DNA of 64,000 nt, from contig NZ_JANZXN010000005.1 in the NCBI RefSeq assembly GCF_025629245.1, forward strand, positions 177,897 through 241,896, in the 5' to 3' direction. The notes beneath the pieces were generated by a model. That model saw only the letters and a list, made by a program, of their open reading frames with translations, had not been told where the DNA came from and ran no database searches. The DNA comes from Natronobiforma cellulositropha. Its GTDB lineage: Archaea; Halobacteriota; Halobacteria; Halobacteriales; Natrialbaceae. Shown piece after piece: positions 8,128-16,968 of this stretch (positions are counted from its first letter, which is position 1; each line of letters starts with the position of its first letter). The translations under genes and the position numbers were made by a program.

Positions 8128-9408
8128 CTACCAGACGTCGACCCAGCCGAGCTGTGAAGCCCAGTTCTCGGGACCCGAGAGGGTAACGCGGAGGAAGTAG
8201 AATCCGTCGTCGACGGCGTCGGCAGTGTACTCGTAGTTGTCCCACCAGTGGCCGGGTTCGTCCTCGTCGTCGTGCGCCTCGCTGTAGCGGTCGCGGTCGG
8301 CCTCGACGGGGGTCCACTCGTCGCCGTCAGTGGAGACGGAAACGGCGATGTCGGTACCGTCGTCCGGGTGGTAGTGCGTCTCCACGCGGAACCCACCGAT
8401 CGGTCGGTCGAAGCGGTAGATCACGTGCGCATCGTCGGCGTTGGCACGGTTCAGCCGCGAGGGGTCGGTCTCCCCGGTGGGCCGGGCGAACTGACCGTCG
8501 TTCGAGGTGTCCAGCCAGAGGTTGGCCAGATCGGACGACTCGTGGAGGGAGTCGATCGACGCGAGTCCGTCTTCGAACGGCAGCGAGTGGACCGTACCGA
8601 GGTCGTCGCGACTCGAGACCTCGAGGTGGCCCAGTTGCGGCGTCCAGTGTTCCTCACCCGAGAGCGTCAGCCTGAGGTAGGTCACGCCCTCGGGGGCGAT
8701 GGCGGTGTACTCGTAGTTGTCCCACCAGTGGCCGGGTTCGTCCTCGTCGCCGTGCGCCTCGCTGTAGTGGTCGACGCCGACGTCGAGGGCGTCCCAGCGT
8801 TCGCCGTCGGCCGAGACCGAGAGGTCGATCGCACCGTCGAAGTCGGGGTGGACGTGACCCTCGAGACGGACGCGTCCGATCCGGTCGGTGAAGCCGAACA
8901 CGATGTGGGCGTGTCCGTTCTCCTGACGGTTCATCCGCGAGGGATCGGTCTCGGTCTCCGCACCGTCAGGCCTGGCGAACTGTGGGGTGCCCGTCGTATC
9001 GAAACTGAGCGCTCCGTACGCCGAGGAGGCGTGAAGAGCCGCCATGTCGGTGAAATCCTCCTGGAACGGAAGGTCGTGGAGAATCTCACGACCGTCGTCC
9101 GTATCGTCGCCAGCCCCATCGTCGATGTCCTCGTCACCGGTATTCGCACCGTCGCCGTCACCGTCGGTCTCCTCACCGTCTCCATCCCCGCTCGAGTCGT
9201 CGCCACTGCCACCGAGGCCCGGAATCAGCCCCCGATCGTCGTCCTCGTCCGCTCCGCTGAGACAGCCACCGAGCGCCGCGAAGAGACCGGTACTACCGAG
9301 TGCGAGGAAGACGCGTCGGCCGGTCGGGTCGGGGGGAGTTCGGTCGGCCACCGAGCGTGGCTGTGCTCCCTCTTTCACAGTCGCGCTCGTGTGAGTGTCG
9401 TCGATCAT
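8128..9408 (-). CDS. Tat-exported lipoprotein with two tandem glycan-binding-like repeats
   Basis: A 426-aa protein. The N-terminal twin-arginine segment RRVFLALGSTGLFAALGGC ends in a lipobox with Cys49, so it should be anchored outside the membrane. An Asp/Glu/Gly-rich linker runs to about residue 107. Two repeats of about 160 aa follow, each containing a PSRxNR motif, the SEAHxDEDEPGHWWDNYEYTA motif and a final strand (YLRLTLSGEEHWTPQLG, FLRVTLSGPENWASQLG). This resembles beta-sandwich modules that accompany secreted glycoside hydrolases. Position at the edge of the mannan locus suggests surface glycan capture. A TATA-like TTATGC about 27 nt upstream supports a leaderless start. Confidence 0.75.
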   Translation of the reverse strand: MIDDTHTSATVKEGAQPRSVADRTPPDPTGRRVFLALGSTGLFAALGGCLSGADEDDDRGLIPGLGGSGDDSSGDGDGEETDGDGDGANTGDEDIDDGAGDDTDDGREILHDLPFQEDFTDMAALHASSAYGALSFDTTGTPQFARPDGAETETDPSRMNRQENGHAHIVFGFTDRIGRVRLEGHVHPDFDGAIDLSVSADGERWDALDVGVDHYSEAHGDEDEPGHWWDNYEYTAIAPEGVTYLRLTLSGEEHWTPQLGHLEVSSRDDLGTVHSLPFEDGLASIDSLHESSDLANLWLDTSNDGQFARPTGETDPSRLNRANADDAHVIYRFDRPIGGFRVETHYHPDDGTDIAVSVSTDGDEWTPVEADRDRYSEAHDDEDEPGHWWDNYEYTADAVDDGFYFLRVTLSGPENWASQLGWVDVW

Positions 9409-9496
9409 CCAGCATGCAATACCGCTGGACGACGCATAAGCGCGCTGGCCGTTCGCCGCGGAGCGCGACGGCGACGATACACGGCCGAGAATCGCG

Positions 9497-10381
9497 TTAC
9501 TCGAGGTCGCGCCAGGTGCGTTCGGGCACCCAGCCGAGCAGGCGTTCGGCCTTCTCGACGCTGATGAGCGTCTCGGTGCCCGAGAGCGGGGTGCGCACCT
9601 CGGCGTCGGGATAGAACTCCGCGGCGAGCGTCGCCGAATCGACGGTCATCGACGTGTCACCCGCGACCGCCCAGAACACCTCGTGGCCGTCGAACGCCGC
9701 CTCGACTGCGTGGCGAGCGAGCGACGCTGCGTCCTCGATGTGGATGTACGAGAAGACCACGTCGCGCGTCGTGTGGTGCCAGGCGTCGTCGATACCCTCG
9801 AGCGTGCGGTCGGCTTCGACGAACGTCTCGCGCAACTCCTCGCTGGTGGCGACCCAGGGGTAGCGAAGCGACGAGATGGGTGGTGCGTCGGCCAGGCGGC
9901 CGAAGCCGTCGGCGGTCACCTCGAGTGCGTGTTTGCTCACTGCGTAGGGGTCCCGGGGGGTCACCGGATGGTCCTCGTCGACCGGGAGGTACTCGATTTC
10001 GGTCGGCTCCGCCTGGTAGGCCGCTCCCATCGCGTTGATGCTCGAGGCGAGGACGACCGACTCGAGACCGAGTTCGGTGGCCGCCTCGAGTACGTGATAG
10101 GAGGACACGACGTTACTCTCGTAGGTCCGGAAGCCGGGGTGGTTCGTCGGGCCGGGAATCGTCCCCATGTGGACGACGGCGTCGGCGTCGCTGCGCGCGA
10201 GCGAGCCGTAGACCTCGCCAGCGTCTAAGAGGTCGGTCGAGCGGAACTCGTCCGAAACCGCCTCGCGACGCTTCCCGCGGGCGACGTTGACGGTCTCGTA
10301 GCCGTGGTCTGCGAATTCCGCGAGGATCGCCTCCCCGAGTTTGCCGTTCCCGCCGGTCACCGCGACGGTCTCTACTGTCAT
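9497..10381 (-). CDS. NAD-dependent epimerase/dehydratase (extended SDR), uronate-dehydrogenase-like
   Basis: A 294-aa extended SDR. The Rossmann motif VAVTGGNGKLGEAIL is at residues 6-20, followed by DAVVHMGTIPG, SSINAMGAA and the catalytic pair in DPYAVSKHALE (Tyr-x3-Lys). Small SDRs of this kind include uronate/aldohexose dehydrogenases and sugar epimerases. It diverges from the mannonate dehydratase gene 139 bp away, which supports a role in hexuronate or sugar-acid metabolism. CTTTAAC about 27 nt upstream of the ATG suggests a leaderless transcript. Exact substrate is not deducible. Confidence 0.82.
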   Translation of the reverse strand: MTVETVAVTGGNGKLGEAILAEFADHGYETVNVARGKRREAVSDEFRSTDLLDAGEVYGSLARSDADAVVHMGTIPGPTNHPGFRTYESNVVSSYHVLEAATELGLESVVLASSINAMGAAYQAEPTEIEYLPVDEDHPVTPRDPYAVSKHALEVTADGFGRLADAPPISSLRYPWVATSEELRETFVEADRTLEGIDDAWHHTTRDVVFSYIHIEDAASLARHAVEAAFDGHEVFWAVAGDTSMTVDSATLAAEFYPDAEVRTPLSGTETLISVEKAERLLGWVPERTWRDLE

Positions 10382-10488
10382 ACATGTGCCTTCTGGAGAC
10401 AGGGTGTTAAAGCTCGCGTTTCACCCACCTGTGCACCGGCGGCCGAGCGGGGCGGTCTCGCCTGGGCGCAAAGAAAGACCTAAGATTC

Positions 10489-10503
10489 CCCGTTCGAAAC
10501 GGG
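10489..10503. promoter_or_regulatory. Inverted repeat at the mannonate dehydratase promoter
   Basis: CCCGTT (10489-10494) and AACGGG (10498-10503) flank a 3-nt spacer. The repeat sits just after the TATA-like CCTAAGAT (10479-10486) and ahead of the predicted transcription start, where a repressor could block initiation. Confidence 0.45.
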
Positions 10504-10520
10504 CGTTCACCGATACGGCC

Positions 10521-11486
10521 ATGAAACTCTCACTCGTCCTTCCACCGACACCGGACCACCGCTGGGACCTCGCCAAACAGATCGGCGTCGACCACGCCGT
10601 CTACCACTCACTCGAGATCGGTGACGGCACCTGTCCCTCGGCGTACGACGACCTCCTCCCACTGATCAACCGCTACCGGGACAACGGCATCGAACCGGCC
10701 GTCTTCGAGGGCAGCGTCCCCATCTCGGATACGACCCGCCTCGGACTCGAGGGACGCGACGAGGAGATCGACGAGTTCTGTACCTTCCTTCGCAACCTCG
10801 GCGAACTCGGCGTCGAGACCGTCTGTTACGACTGGATGGCAGGCTTACGCTGGGCGCGCACCTCGTTGACGACGCCCTCGCGGGGTGGCTCACTCACCAC
10901 CTCCTACGACGACGACCACATGCGCCGCGGGCCGACGCCCGCCGCGGCGAAGACGACGAGCAGCGAGGACCTCTGGGAGAGTCTGACCTACTTCTTAGAG
11001 CGCGTCGTCCCCGTCGCCGAGGAGGCGGACGTGAAACTCGGTCTCCACCCCGACGACCCGCCGCGCGAGGAGGTCCGGGGGATGCCCCGGATCGTCAACA
11101 GCGTCGAGGCCTACGACCGCGTCCTCGAGATCGTCGACTCGCCGTACAACGGCGTCACCTTCTGTCAGGGCAACTTCGCGGCGATGGGCGTCGATATCCC
11201 GGAGACGATCCGTCACTTCGGCGATTCGATCCAGTTCGTCCACTACCGCGACGTCGACGGCGACGTCGACGGCTTCGTCGAGACCTGGCACGACGACGGC
11301 CCGACCGACATGCTCGCCGCCATGCGCGCCTACCGCGAGGTCGGCTTCGACGGGGCGATCCGCCCCGACCACGTGCCGACGATGGCCGGCGAGGACAACT
11401 CCATCCCCGGCTACCACATCAACGGCAAACTGTTCGCCATCGGCTACATGAAGGGCCTGCTCGAGCAGGTCGACGCCGACGACTGA
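10521..11486 (+). CDS. uxuA: Mannonate dehydratase family protein
   Basis: A 321-aa TIM-barrel protein. UxuA converts D-mannonate to 2-keto-3-deoxygluconate with a divalent metal. Family features are the N-terminal MKLSLVLPPTPDHRWDLAKQIGV, VCYDWMAGLRWARTS, LGLHPDDPPR, VTFCQGNFAAMG, QFVHYRDVDG and a late GAIRPDHVPTMAGE, whose His, Cys and Asp residues fit the metal site. The ATG at 10521 is preferred over the longer upstream frame. It is shorter than E. coli UxuA (about 390 aa), as in several archaeal relatives. The KDG product could feed the kinase at 34146. Confidence 0.87.
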   Translation: MKLSLVLPPTPDHRWDLAKQIGVDHAVYHSLEIGDGTCPSAYDDLLPLINRYRDNGIEPAVFEGSVPISDTTRLGLEGRDEEIDEFCTFLRNLGELGVETVCYDWMAGLRWARTSLTTPSRGGSLTTSYDDDHMRRGPTPAAAKTTSSEDLWESLTYFLERVVPVAEEADVKLGLHPDDPPREEVRGMPRIVNSVEAYDRVLEIVDSPYNGVTFCQGNFAAMGVDIPETIRHFGDSIQFVHYRDVDGDVDGFVETWHDDGPTDMLAAMRAYREVGFDGAIRPDHVPTMAGEDNSIPGYHINGKLFAIGYMKGLLEQVDADD

Positions 11487-11498
11487 CGCGACCGGTCG

Positions 11499-11504
11499 TT
11501 TTTT
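11499..11504 (+). terminator. T-tract terminator after the mannonate dehydratase gene
   Basis: T6 flanked by GTCG and CGAC, 13 nt after the stop codon. This is a typical haloarchaeal T-rich termination signal. Confidence 0.5.
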
Positions 11505-11514
11505 CGACGGTGCC

Positions 11515-11541
11515 GGAGACCGAGCACTGAGGACGGTCTCG
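11515..11541. repeat. Repeated stem-loop, copy 2
   Basis: GGAGACCG (11515-11522) pairs with CGGTCTCG (11534-11541; the outermost base pair is lost) across an 11-nt loop ending in GAGGA. It matches the stem-loop at 8062-8088 in arms, loop length and the following G-run, and again lies just beyond a gene end. Confidence 0.6.
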
Positions 11542-11670
11542 AGGGGGTCGTCGGTCAAGGAGTGTACGCGAACTAGTCGTACGCCTGGCGTGCAGGGATC
11601 GAGACGAAGGGTAGGCGAGCGAAAGCGTACAGTAAGTACTGATCGTAGATGAACGGTATTTTGGGATAGA

Positions 11671-11676
11671 TTTAAG
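11671..11676 (+). promoter_or_regulatory. TATA-like box for the GH26 gene
   Basis: TTTAAG in an AT-rich stretch, 34 nt upstream of the ATG at 11710. It predicts transcription from about 11700 and a very short leader. Confidence 0.5.
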
Positions 11677-11709
11677 CATATTGGATCGAAAGAACGTGAA
11701 CGTCAGCCA

Positions 11710-13047
11710 ATGACATCGAATCGCGGTTCACCGAGCGGTGAGTATAGCGAGTCACGACCGAAGCGGGCGCTGTCACGACGGCAGTTTCTGGCGAGCAGCG
11801 CGCTCGCGCTGGGTGCTGGTGCCGCCGGCACGAGTTCGAGCGTCAGTGCGAGTCCGAGTAGTACGCCGGTGCCGAGCGTCGAAGAGACCACAGACCACCT
11901 CTCGCATCCGAATCCGTCCCCAGAGGCAGTCGCGCTCTATCGGTACCTCCACGACGAGTGGGGCAGCCGGATCCTCTCGGGCCAGCAGTACGAGCCCTGG
12001 TGGGGAATCGACGAACTCGAGTACATCGAGTCGGTGACGGGGCGACAGCCAGCGGTCATCGGCGCTGACTTCATCCACGGCGACAGATCGCGTCCCGTCA
12101 GTCAGGCGATGGAGTACTGGGACCGTGGCGGCATCACTGCCATCATGTGGCACTGGGGCTCGCCGGGACACATGATCGGCGAAGACGAGTACGACCGCAG
12201 CCTGAACACCGACATGGACGCCTGGGCCGTCTTCGACGAAGGGTCGTCGGCACACCAGGCGTTCTGGGACGAACTGAACGAGGTGGCAGACCACCTCGAG
12301 ACGCTTCGTGACGCGGGCGTTCCCATCATCTGGCGTCCCTTCCACGAGTTCGACGGGGGCTGGTTCTGGTGGGGTGGCAACGGGGCGGACGCGTTCACGG
12401 ACCTGTGGGAAACCATGCACTGGTACTTGGTCGAGGAACGCGACCTCGACAATCTCGTCTGGCTCCTCCCGCACGCGGACTATCCCAGCGCGAACTGGGT
12501 ACCCGACCGGTCGACGTTCGACCTCTGGGGAGCCGACACCTACAGTGCGGACGACTCCTACGAGAGACTGTACTGGGACACCGTCTCGGTCCACAGCAAC
12601 GACCGCCCGATTATCAAACACGAGACCGGCCACCCACCGGACCCGGATGCCGCCGCGAACGCGGGCGCCTGGTGGTCGATGTGGATCAACTGGCACACCG
12701 ACTGGCTCACCGACGTCGACGACTGGCACCTCGAGTCCGTCTACAACCACGAGTTGACCGTCACCTTAGACGACGTCCCCAACATCGTCGCCGAGTACGG
12801 CGGAGACGCTGGCGGCACCGACCCCGACGGGCCGCCGGAGATCGCCGGCAACACCCCACAGGACCTCACCGGAGACGGGTTGTACGAGGACGTCACCGGG
12901 GACGGCCAACTGGGCTTCAACGATGTCGTGACGTTCTTCGAAGAACACGACAGCGACGCCGTCCAGGGCAACGTCGAGTACTTCGACTTCTCCGGCAGCG
13001 GGGGCGTCGGCTTCAACGACGTGATCGCCCTGTTCGAGCGTCTGTAA
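11710..13047 (+). CDS. Secreted GH26 beta-mannanase with C-terminal dockerin-like domain
   Basis: A 445-aa protein with a Tat signal (SRRQFLASSALALGAGAAG, residues 22-40). The catalytic GH26 barrel spans about residues 65-370. IIWRPFHEFDGGWFWWG carries the acid/base Glu213 typical of GH26 mannanases, and KHETGHPP (Glu305) is the likely nucleophile. ADFIHGD and MWHWGSPGH are further family landmarks. Residues about 385-445 form two Ca-binding-loop repeats (DVTGDGQLGFNDV and FSGSGGVGFNDV), a type I dockerin-like module almost identical to those of the GH5 and beta-helix proteins. It probably cleaves beta-1,4-mannan outside the cell. Confidence 0.9.
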   Translation: MTSNRGSPSGEYSESRPKRALSRRQFLASSALALGAGAAGTSSSVSASPSSTPVPSVEETTDHLSHPNPSPEAVALYRYLHDEWGSRILSGQQYEPWWGIDELEYIESVTGRQPAVIGADFIHGDRSRPVSQAMEYWDRGGITAIMWHWGSPGHMIGEDEYDRSLNTDMDAWAVFDEGSSAHQAFWDELNEVADHLETLRDAGVPIIWRPFHEFDGGWFWWGGNGADAFTDLWETMHWYLVEERDLDNLVWLLPHADYPSANWVPDRSTFDLWGADTYSADDSYERLYWDTVSVHSNDRPIIKHETGHPPDPDAAANAGAWWSMWINWHTDWLTDVDDWHLESVYNHELTVTLDDVPNIVAEYGGDAGGTDPDGPPEIAGNTPQDLTGDGLYEDVTGDGQLGFNDVVTFFEEHDSDAVQGNVEYFDFSGSGGVGFNDVIALFERL

Positions 13048-13256
13048 GCTCTCGCCGACTGTTGCTCGAGCGCCGCCTCCGGCGTTTGTCCCGTCTCACG
13101 TGAGCGGCCGGGCTGCGACGGCAGGCACGCGAGGAGAGCGAAGGACTCCTCGAGCGCGACAGCCGCTCGAACGAACGCAAATCGGAGATTCGCTGGCCCG
13201 AACGGCCTACAGCCGTTCGAATACACCGAGACTACCGTCTCGTCAGCCCGAGCGCC

Positions 13257-15011
13257 TTACAGCCGCTCGAACAGTGCAACAACGTCCGTGAAACCAACCT
13301 GACCGTTTCCGCTGAAGTCGAACGCGTCGGGATTGCCCGCGACCGCTGGCTCGTCGAGCTGTTCGAAGAACGTCACGACGTCGTTGAACCCGACCCGGCC
13401 GTCACCGGTCACGTCCTCGTGAAGGCCGTCGCCGGTGATGTCACAGGCGGTGTAGCCGTCGATGGCGATCCCGTCGCCGTTGCACGGACCCGTCTGGTCC
13501 GCCTCGACGACGACCGTGTACTCGTACCCCGAGGTCGCCCCACACGCGTTGGTGTGCGTCGCCGTGTAGGTCGCCGTCTCCGCCGGGGAGACCTCGATCT
13601 CTCGCGAACTCGAGTCGACGTCCGGTCCTGCCCACGACCACGAGCCGCCGGTGTGGGGGTGGGGACCGAACTCGACGGTCGCGCCCGGTTCGATCGTCAC
13701 CTCGCCGGTCTGGGCCCAGTCGCCGCCGTCGACGCGAAGGTAGGGGGTGATCGCCGACGGCTCACAGGTTCCGGGGTCGCCACCATCCCCGGGTTCGGCC
13801 GGACCGGGGTCGTCGCCCGGCGAGTCCTCGCAGTAGGTGTTGCCGTCGACGACCGTATTCGAGGCGTAGGTGTCGATGTCGGTGCCGTTGTCACAGAAGT
13901 CGTTGTCGAGGATGGCGTTGTGTTCGGTGTCGGGACCGGTCTCGCGAACGCCGTAGTTGTGGCCGCGAATAACACAGTTCTGGATCGTGACTTCGCGAGT
14001 GTGTGGGTGGCGGTCATCGCTTCGCGAGTCGATGCGAAAGCCCTCGCCACCGTTGTCGACGACGGTGCCGCCGTTTACCTGGACGTCCCGGGAGTCCTGG
14101 ATCAGGTTGCCGCCGTTGCCCTCGAGATAGACCTCCTCGATGGTGATGCCGTGGCTGCCGGAGACGGTGAAGACGCCCCGGCCACAGTCGATCGAGCGTA
14201 CCAGGTCGACGTGGATGTCGGGACCGGCGTCGTTCGCACACCGGAAGCCCGCGTAGCCGCCGCCTTCGTTCGCCCGCACCGCGTCGACGACGCCGACGCG
14301 CGCGCTACTCGTGTCGTTGAGCAGTAGGCCCGACCCACCGGTATCTCTGGCCTGGACGACGCCGATCTCGATATCGTGGACGTTGTAGGTCTCGACGCCG
14401 TGCGATCCCGTCCTCTCGACGTAGACGTCTCCGATGCGGACGTGCTCGGTCGTTTCGAGGCCCATACTGCGGCCGCCGTCGATGCGGATGCCGATTCCCG
14501 GTCCACCCGTGATCTCGATCGTCCCGAGGGTGACGTCGTAACACCGCTGGATCCGCATTCCCATCCCGGCCGAGGTGTCGATCGACAGTGAGCTGATCTC
14601 TATGGTCTCCTCCCTGTCGGCGTAGAACGGCATGTCCCCTCCGCCGTGGTCGATGTGCTCCCGGAACTCCAGCGCGGTGTAACTGGGAAGGTAGACGGTG
14701 CCGCTTGCCGAACCGCCGTCGTGGATGACCACCGTCTCCTTCGCGGTGCGCCCGCTCGAGAGACCGTCGATCGCCGACTGGACCGCGCCGAACATACTCG
14801 AGCCACTGTAGACCGACGTGCCGTGGGCCTCCGCGTACCAGGTGCCCCCTTCGCGCCAGACGTCGGCGTCGTGGCCGTCGGCACCGACACGGCCGACCGC
14901 GCCGAGAACCAGCCCCGAACCGAGGAGACCGAGCGCGCGTCGGCGCGTGAGTGTGTCTCGAGTGCGACGTTTCGAACAGCTACCAGCAGACGGAACGCGT
15001 TCGTCAGCCAT
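13257..15011 (-). CDS. Secreted right-handed beta-helix protein with Ig-like and dockerin-like domains
   Basis: A 584-aa protein. I start it at ATG 15011 (MADERVPSAGS) because the upstream frame crosses an AT-rich promoter. A Tat-like segment (RRRALGLLGSGLVLGAVG) is near residues 23-40. Residues about 90-410 are short G/D/N-rich beta-helix coils (GSHGVETYNVHDIEI, GSHGITIEEVYLEGN), as in pectate lyases and poly-mannuronate epimerases. An Ig/PKD-like domain follows, then a dockerin-like module (about 524-584) close to those of the mannanases. It is probably a polysaccharide lyase, epimerase or glycosidase; the activity is not determinable. Confidence 0.82.
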   Translation of the reverse strand: MADERVPSAGSCSKRRTRDTLTRRRALGLLGSGLVLGAVGRVGADGHDADVWREGGTWYAEAHGTSVYSGSSMFGAVQSAIDGLSSGRTAKETVVIHDGGSASGTVYLPSYTALEFREHIDHGGGDMPFYADREETIEISSLSIDTSAGMGMRIQRCYDVTLGTIEITGGPGIGIRIDGGRSMGLETTEHVRIGDVYVERTGSHGVETYNVHDIEIGVVQARDTGGSGLLLNDTSSARVGVVDAVRANEGGGYAGFRCANDAGPDIHVDLVRSIDCGRGVFTVSGSHGITIEEVYLEGNGGNLIQDSRDVQVNGGTVVDNGGEGFRIDSRSDDRHPHTREVTIQNCVIRGHNYGVRETGPDTEHNAILDNDFCDNGTDIDTYASNTVVDGNTYCEDSPGDDPGPAEPGDGGDPGTCEPSAITPYLRVDGGDWAQTGEVTIEPGATVEFGPHPHTGGSWSWAGPDVDSSSREIEVSPAETATYTATHTNACGATSGYEYTVVVEADQTGPCNGDGIAIDGYTACDITGDGLHEDVTGDGRVGFNDVVTFFEQLDEPAVAGNPDAFDFSGNGQVGFTDVVALFERL

Positions 15012-15034
15012 GGTTCGGTGAACGAATTCATCAC

Positions 15035-15048
15035 TATTAAATTTATTT
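15035..15048 (-). promoter_or_regulatory. TATA region of the beta-helix gene
   Basis: The AT-only stretch reads AAATAAATTTAATA on the minus strand, 24-37 nt upstream of the ATG at 15011. This supports that start with a short leader or none. Confidence 0.55.
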
Positions 15049-15389
15049 TCTATGTGGAAGAATATTATCCGTGTCATCCGTATATACGGAGCCGACCGAG
15101 AGACCGGCCGGTCACGGAACAACCGACGCGAGAAAGCGGTGTGTCGAAGGGTCGACACCCGGCTAGCAGCGGTTCCGCCGGAAGGGACCGGCGGGTAACC
15201 GCGTCCCGCGCGGGTGGGTAGGGCCTGCGCGGGGGTGAACGCACGACGCTCGAGCGGGCGACGCAGGTCTACGTCGCACTCGAGTCCGACGATTCGATGG
15301 TGCAAGACGTCGGTGTCGGCGTTCGTCGAACGGAGGTCCGGGCGGTCGGGTTGGAAACCGACCGACAGATGGGGTGTGTCGTATCCTGC

Positions 15390-16841
15390 TTACAACATCT
15401 CGAAGAGGGCGACGACGTCGTTGAAGCCGACGCCCCCGCTGGCGCTGAAGTCGAAGTACTCGACGTTGCCCTGGACGACGTCGCCGTCGTGTTCTTCGAA
15501 GAACGTCACGACGTCGTTGAAGCCCAGTTGGCCGTCGCCGGTGATGTCCTCGTAGAGACCGTCGCCGGAGAGGTCCTGGGCGTCCATGCCGTTGCCGTTG
15601 ACGTCGAGACCGGACGGGCCGGTGCCCGGGTCGCTCTCGCCGCCGCTCTTCTCGGCGACGACGTCGGCGTACGCTTCGATAATGTAGCCCGACTCGTCGC
15701 GGTAGAGCTGGAAGCCGTCGTGGTCCTGGGTGGAGTCTAAGACGACCTGCCAGGGCAGGACGGCGTTGGCGTCGTACTCGTCACAGACGTCGTACCACTC
15801 CTCGAGATACTCGTTGCGCGTCTCGAGACCGTTGTCGATGTTGACGTTGAACTCGCCGAGGTAGGCGGGTTTGCCGAGTTCCTCGTGGGCATCCTCGAGT
15901 CGGCTCGAGATGTACTCGGCGCCGTCGGCGAGTGGGAAGCCCCAGTGGTCGGGGTAGAGGTGGAACGAGGCCGCGTCGATGGTGTCGTAGGAGTGGTGTT
16001 CGATGTAGTCCTGGCCGTCCCAGTCACCGTCGGGATACTCCTCGCTCCAGTGGCCGTAGTAGTGGCCCTCGGAGCCGGTCGAGACGAGGTGGTTCGAGTC
16101 GAGATCCTTGATGAGCGCCGACATGTCCTGGATCCAGTTGCCGAGGATCTCGCGGTGTTCGCCGACGTCACCACGTTCGAACGTACTGCCGTCTTCGGTG
16201 TCGTCGGCCTCGAGTCGGGGCTCGTTGGCGAGTTCCCACAGCACGATGGTTGGGTCGTCGCGCCACTCGACGCCGGAGATGGAGTTCTCGCGGGTGACGA
16301 TGGTTTCGACGTGGTTCGTGTAGAGGTCGCGCGCCTCCTCGTCGGTGTAGAAGTGCTCGCGGCTGCTCCCGCCGGTCCACTCGGCGTACTGGAGCATCCC
16401 TCCTTCGTGGTCCCAGTTGTCGACGAGTGCGACGATGAGACGAATGCCACGCTCTTTGGCGGCTTCGATCACGTAATCGTGTAACTCGAGCGCCTCCTCG
16501 TTGTGGACGCCGGGTTCTGGCTGGACCACGTACGGGCCGGGTTTGGCCTCGCCGTGGGCCCAGATGCGCACCAGGTCGATGCCCAGCTCCTCGTAGAGGT
16601 CGAACACGTCGTCGATGCGCCCTTCGCTCATCGTGGAGTCGTCGGTGATCCAGAAGTTGTTCGCCCCGTTGAAGAACACGGTCTCACCGTCGACGACGAA
16701 GTCGGTGCCCGACGTCTCCACGAAGTGCTCGTGGTTCGGGTCGACCGTCGCCGCCGAGACGCCACTCGTCGCCAGTGTGCCAGTGAGTCCCGCAGCACCG
16801 AGTGCGAGACCACTTTTTAGGATACGTCTGCGTGTAACCAT
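15390..16841 (-). CDS. Secreted GH5 beta-mannanase with C-terminal dockerin-like domain
   Basis: A 483-aa protein with a Tat signal (TRRRILKSGLALGAAGLTG, residues 3-21). The GH5 barrel covers about residues 40-400. LWELANEPR holds the acid/base Glu207 and AYLGEFNVN the nucleophile Glu330; VFFNGANNFWI and VRIWAHGE are typical of GH5 mannanases. The linker GGESDPGTGPSG leads to the dockerin-like module at about 422-483, near-identical to that of the GH26 protein. It should hydrolyse internal beta-1,4-mannosidic bonds outside the cell. GTTATTTTTATC about 27-39 nt upstream is a likely TATA element. Confidence 0.9.
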   Translation of the reverse strand: MVTRRRILKSGLALGAAGLTGTLATSGVSAATVDPNHEHFVETSGTDFVVDGETVFFNGANNFWITDDSTMSEGRIDDVFDLYEELGIDLVRIWAHGEAKPGPYVVQPEPGVHNEEALELHDYVIEAAKERGIRLIVALVDNWDHEGGMLQYAEWTGGSSREHFYTDEEARDLYTNHVETIVTRENSISGVEWRDDPTIVLWELANEPRLEADDTEDGSTFERGDVGEHREILGNWIQDMSALIKDLDSNHLVSTGSEGHYYGHWSEEYPDGDWDGQDYIEHHSYDTIDAASFHLYPDHWGFPLADGAEYISSRLEDAHEELGKPAYLGEFNVNIDNGLETRNEYLEEWYDVCDEYDANAVLPWQVVLDSTQDHDGFQLYRDESGYIIEAYADVVAEKSGGESDPGTGPSGLDVNGNGMDAQDLSGDGLYEDITGDGQLGFNDVVTFFEEHDGDVVQGNVEYFDFSASGGVGFNDVVALFEML

Positions 16842-16968
16842 ACGGCCTGTCGTTCACGCTCCTACTTGATAAAAATAACTGAAGTGAAGTGTGAATAAGC
16901 CGGCGAATAGTACACGAAAACGTGAGTATGCTGAGACACTCGAGTCGAACGGCGAGTCGACCGCGGCG

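Noticed and set aside
8660..9090. Lipoprotein repeats as cohesins for the dockerin modules
   Set aside because: The PSRxNR, HWWDNYEY and W-x-PQLG motifs resemble glycan-binding beta-sandwiches more than cohesins. Kept only as a test in the lipoprotein finding.
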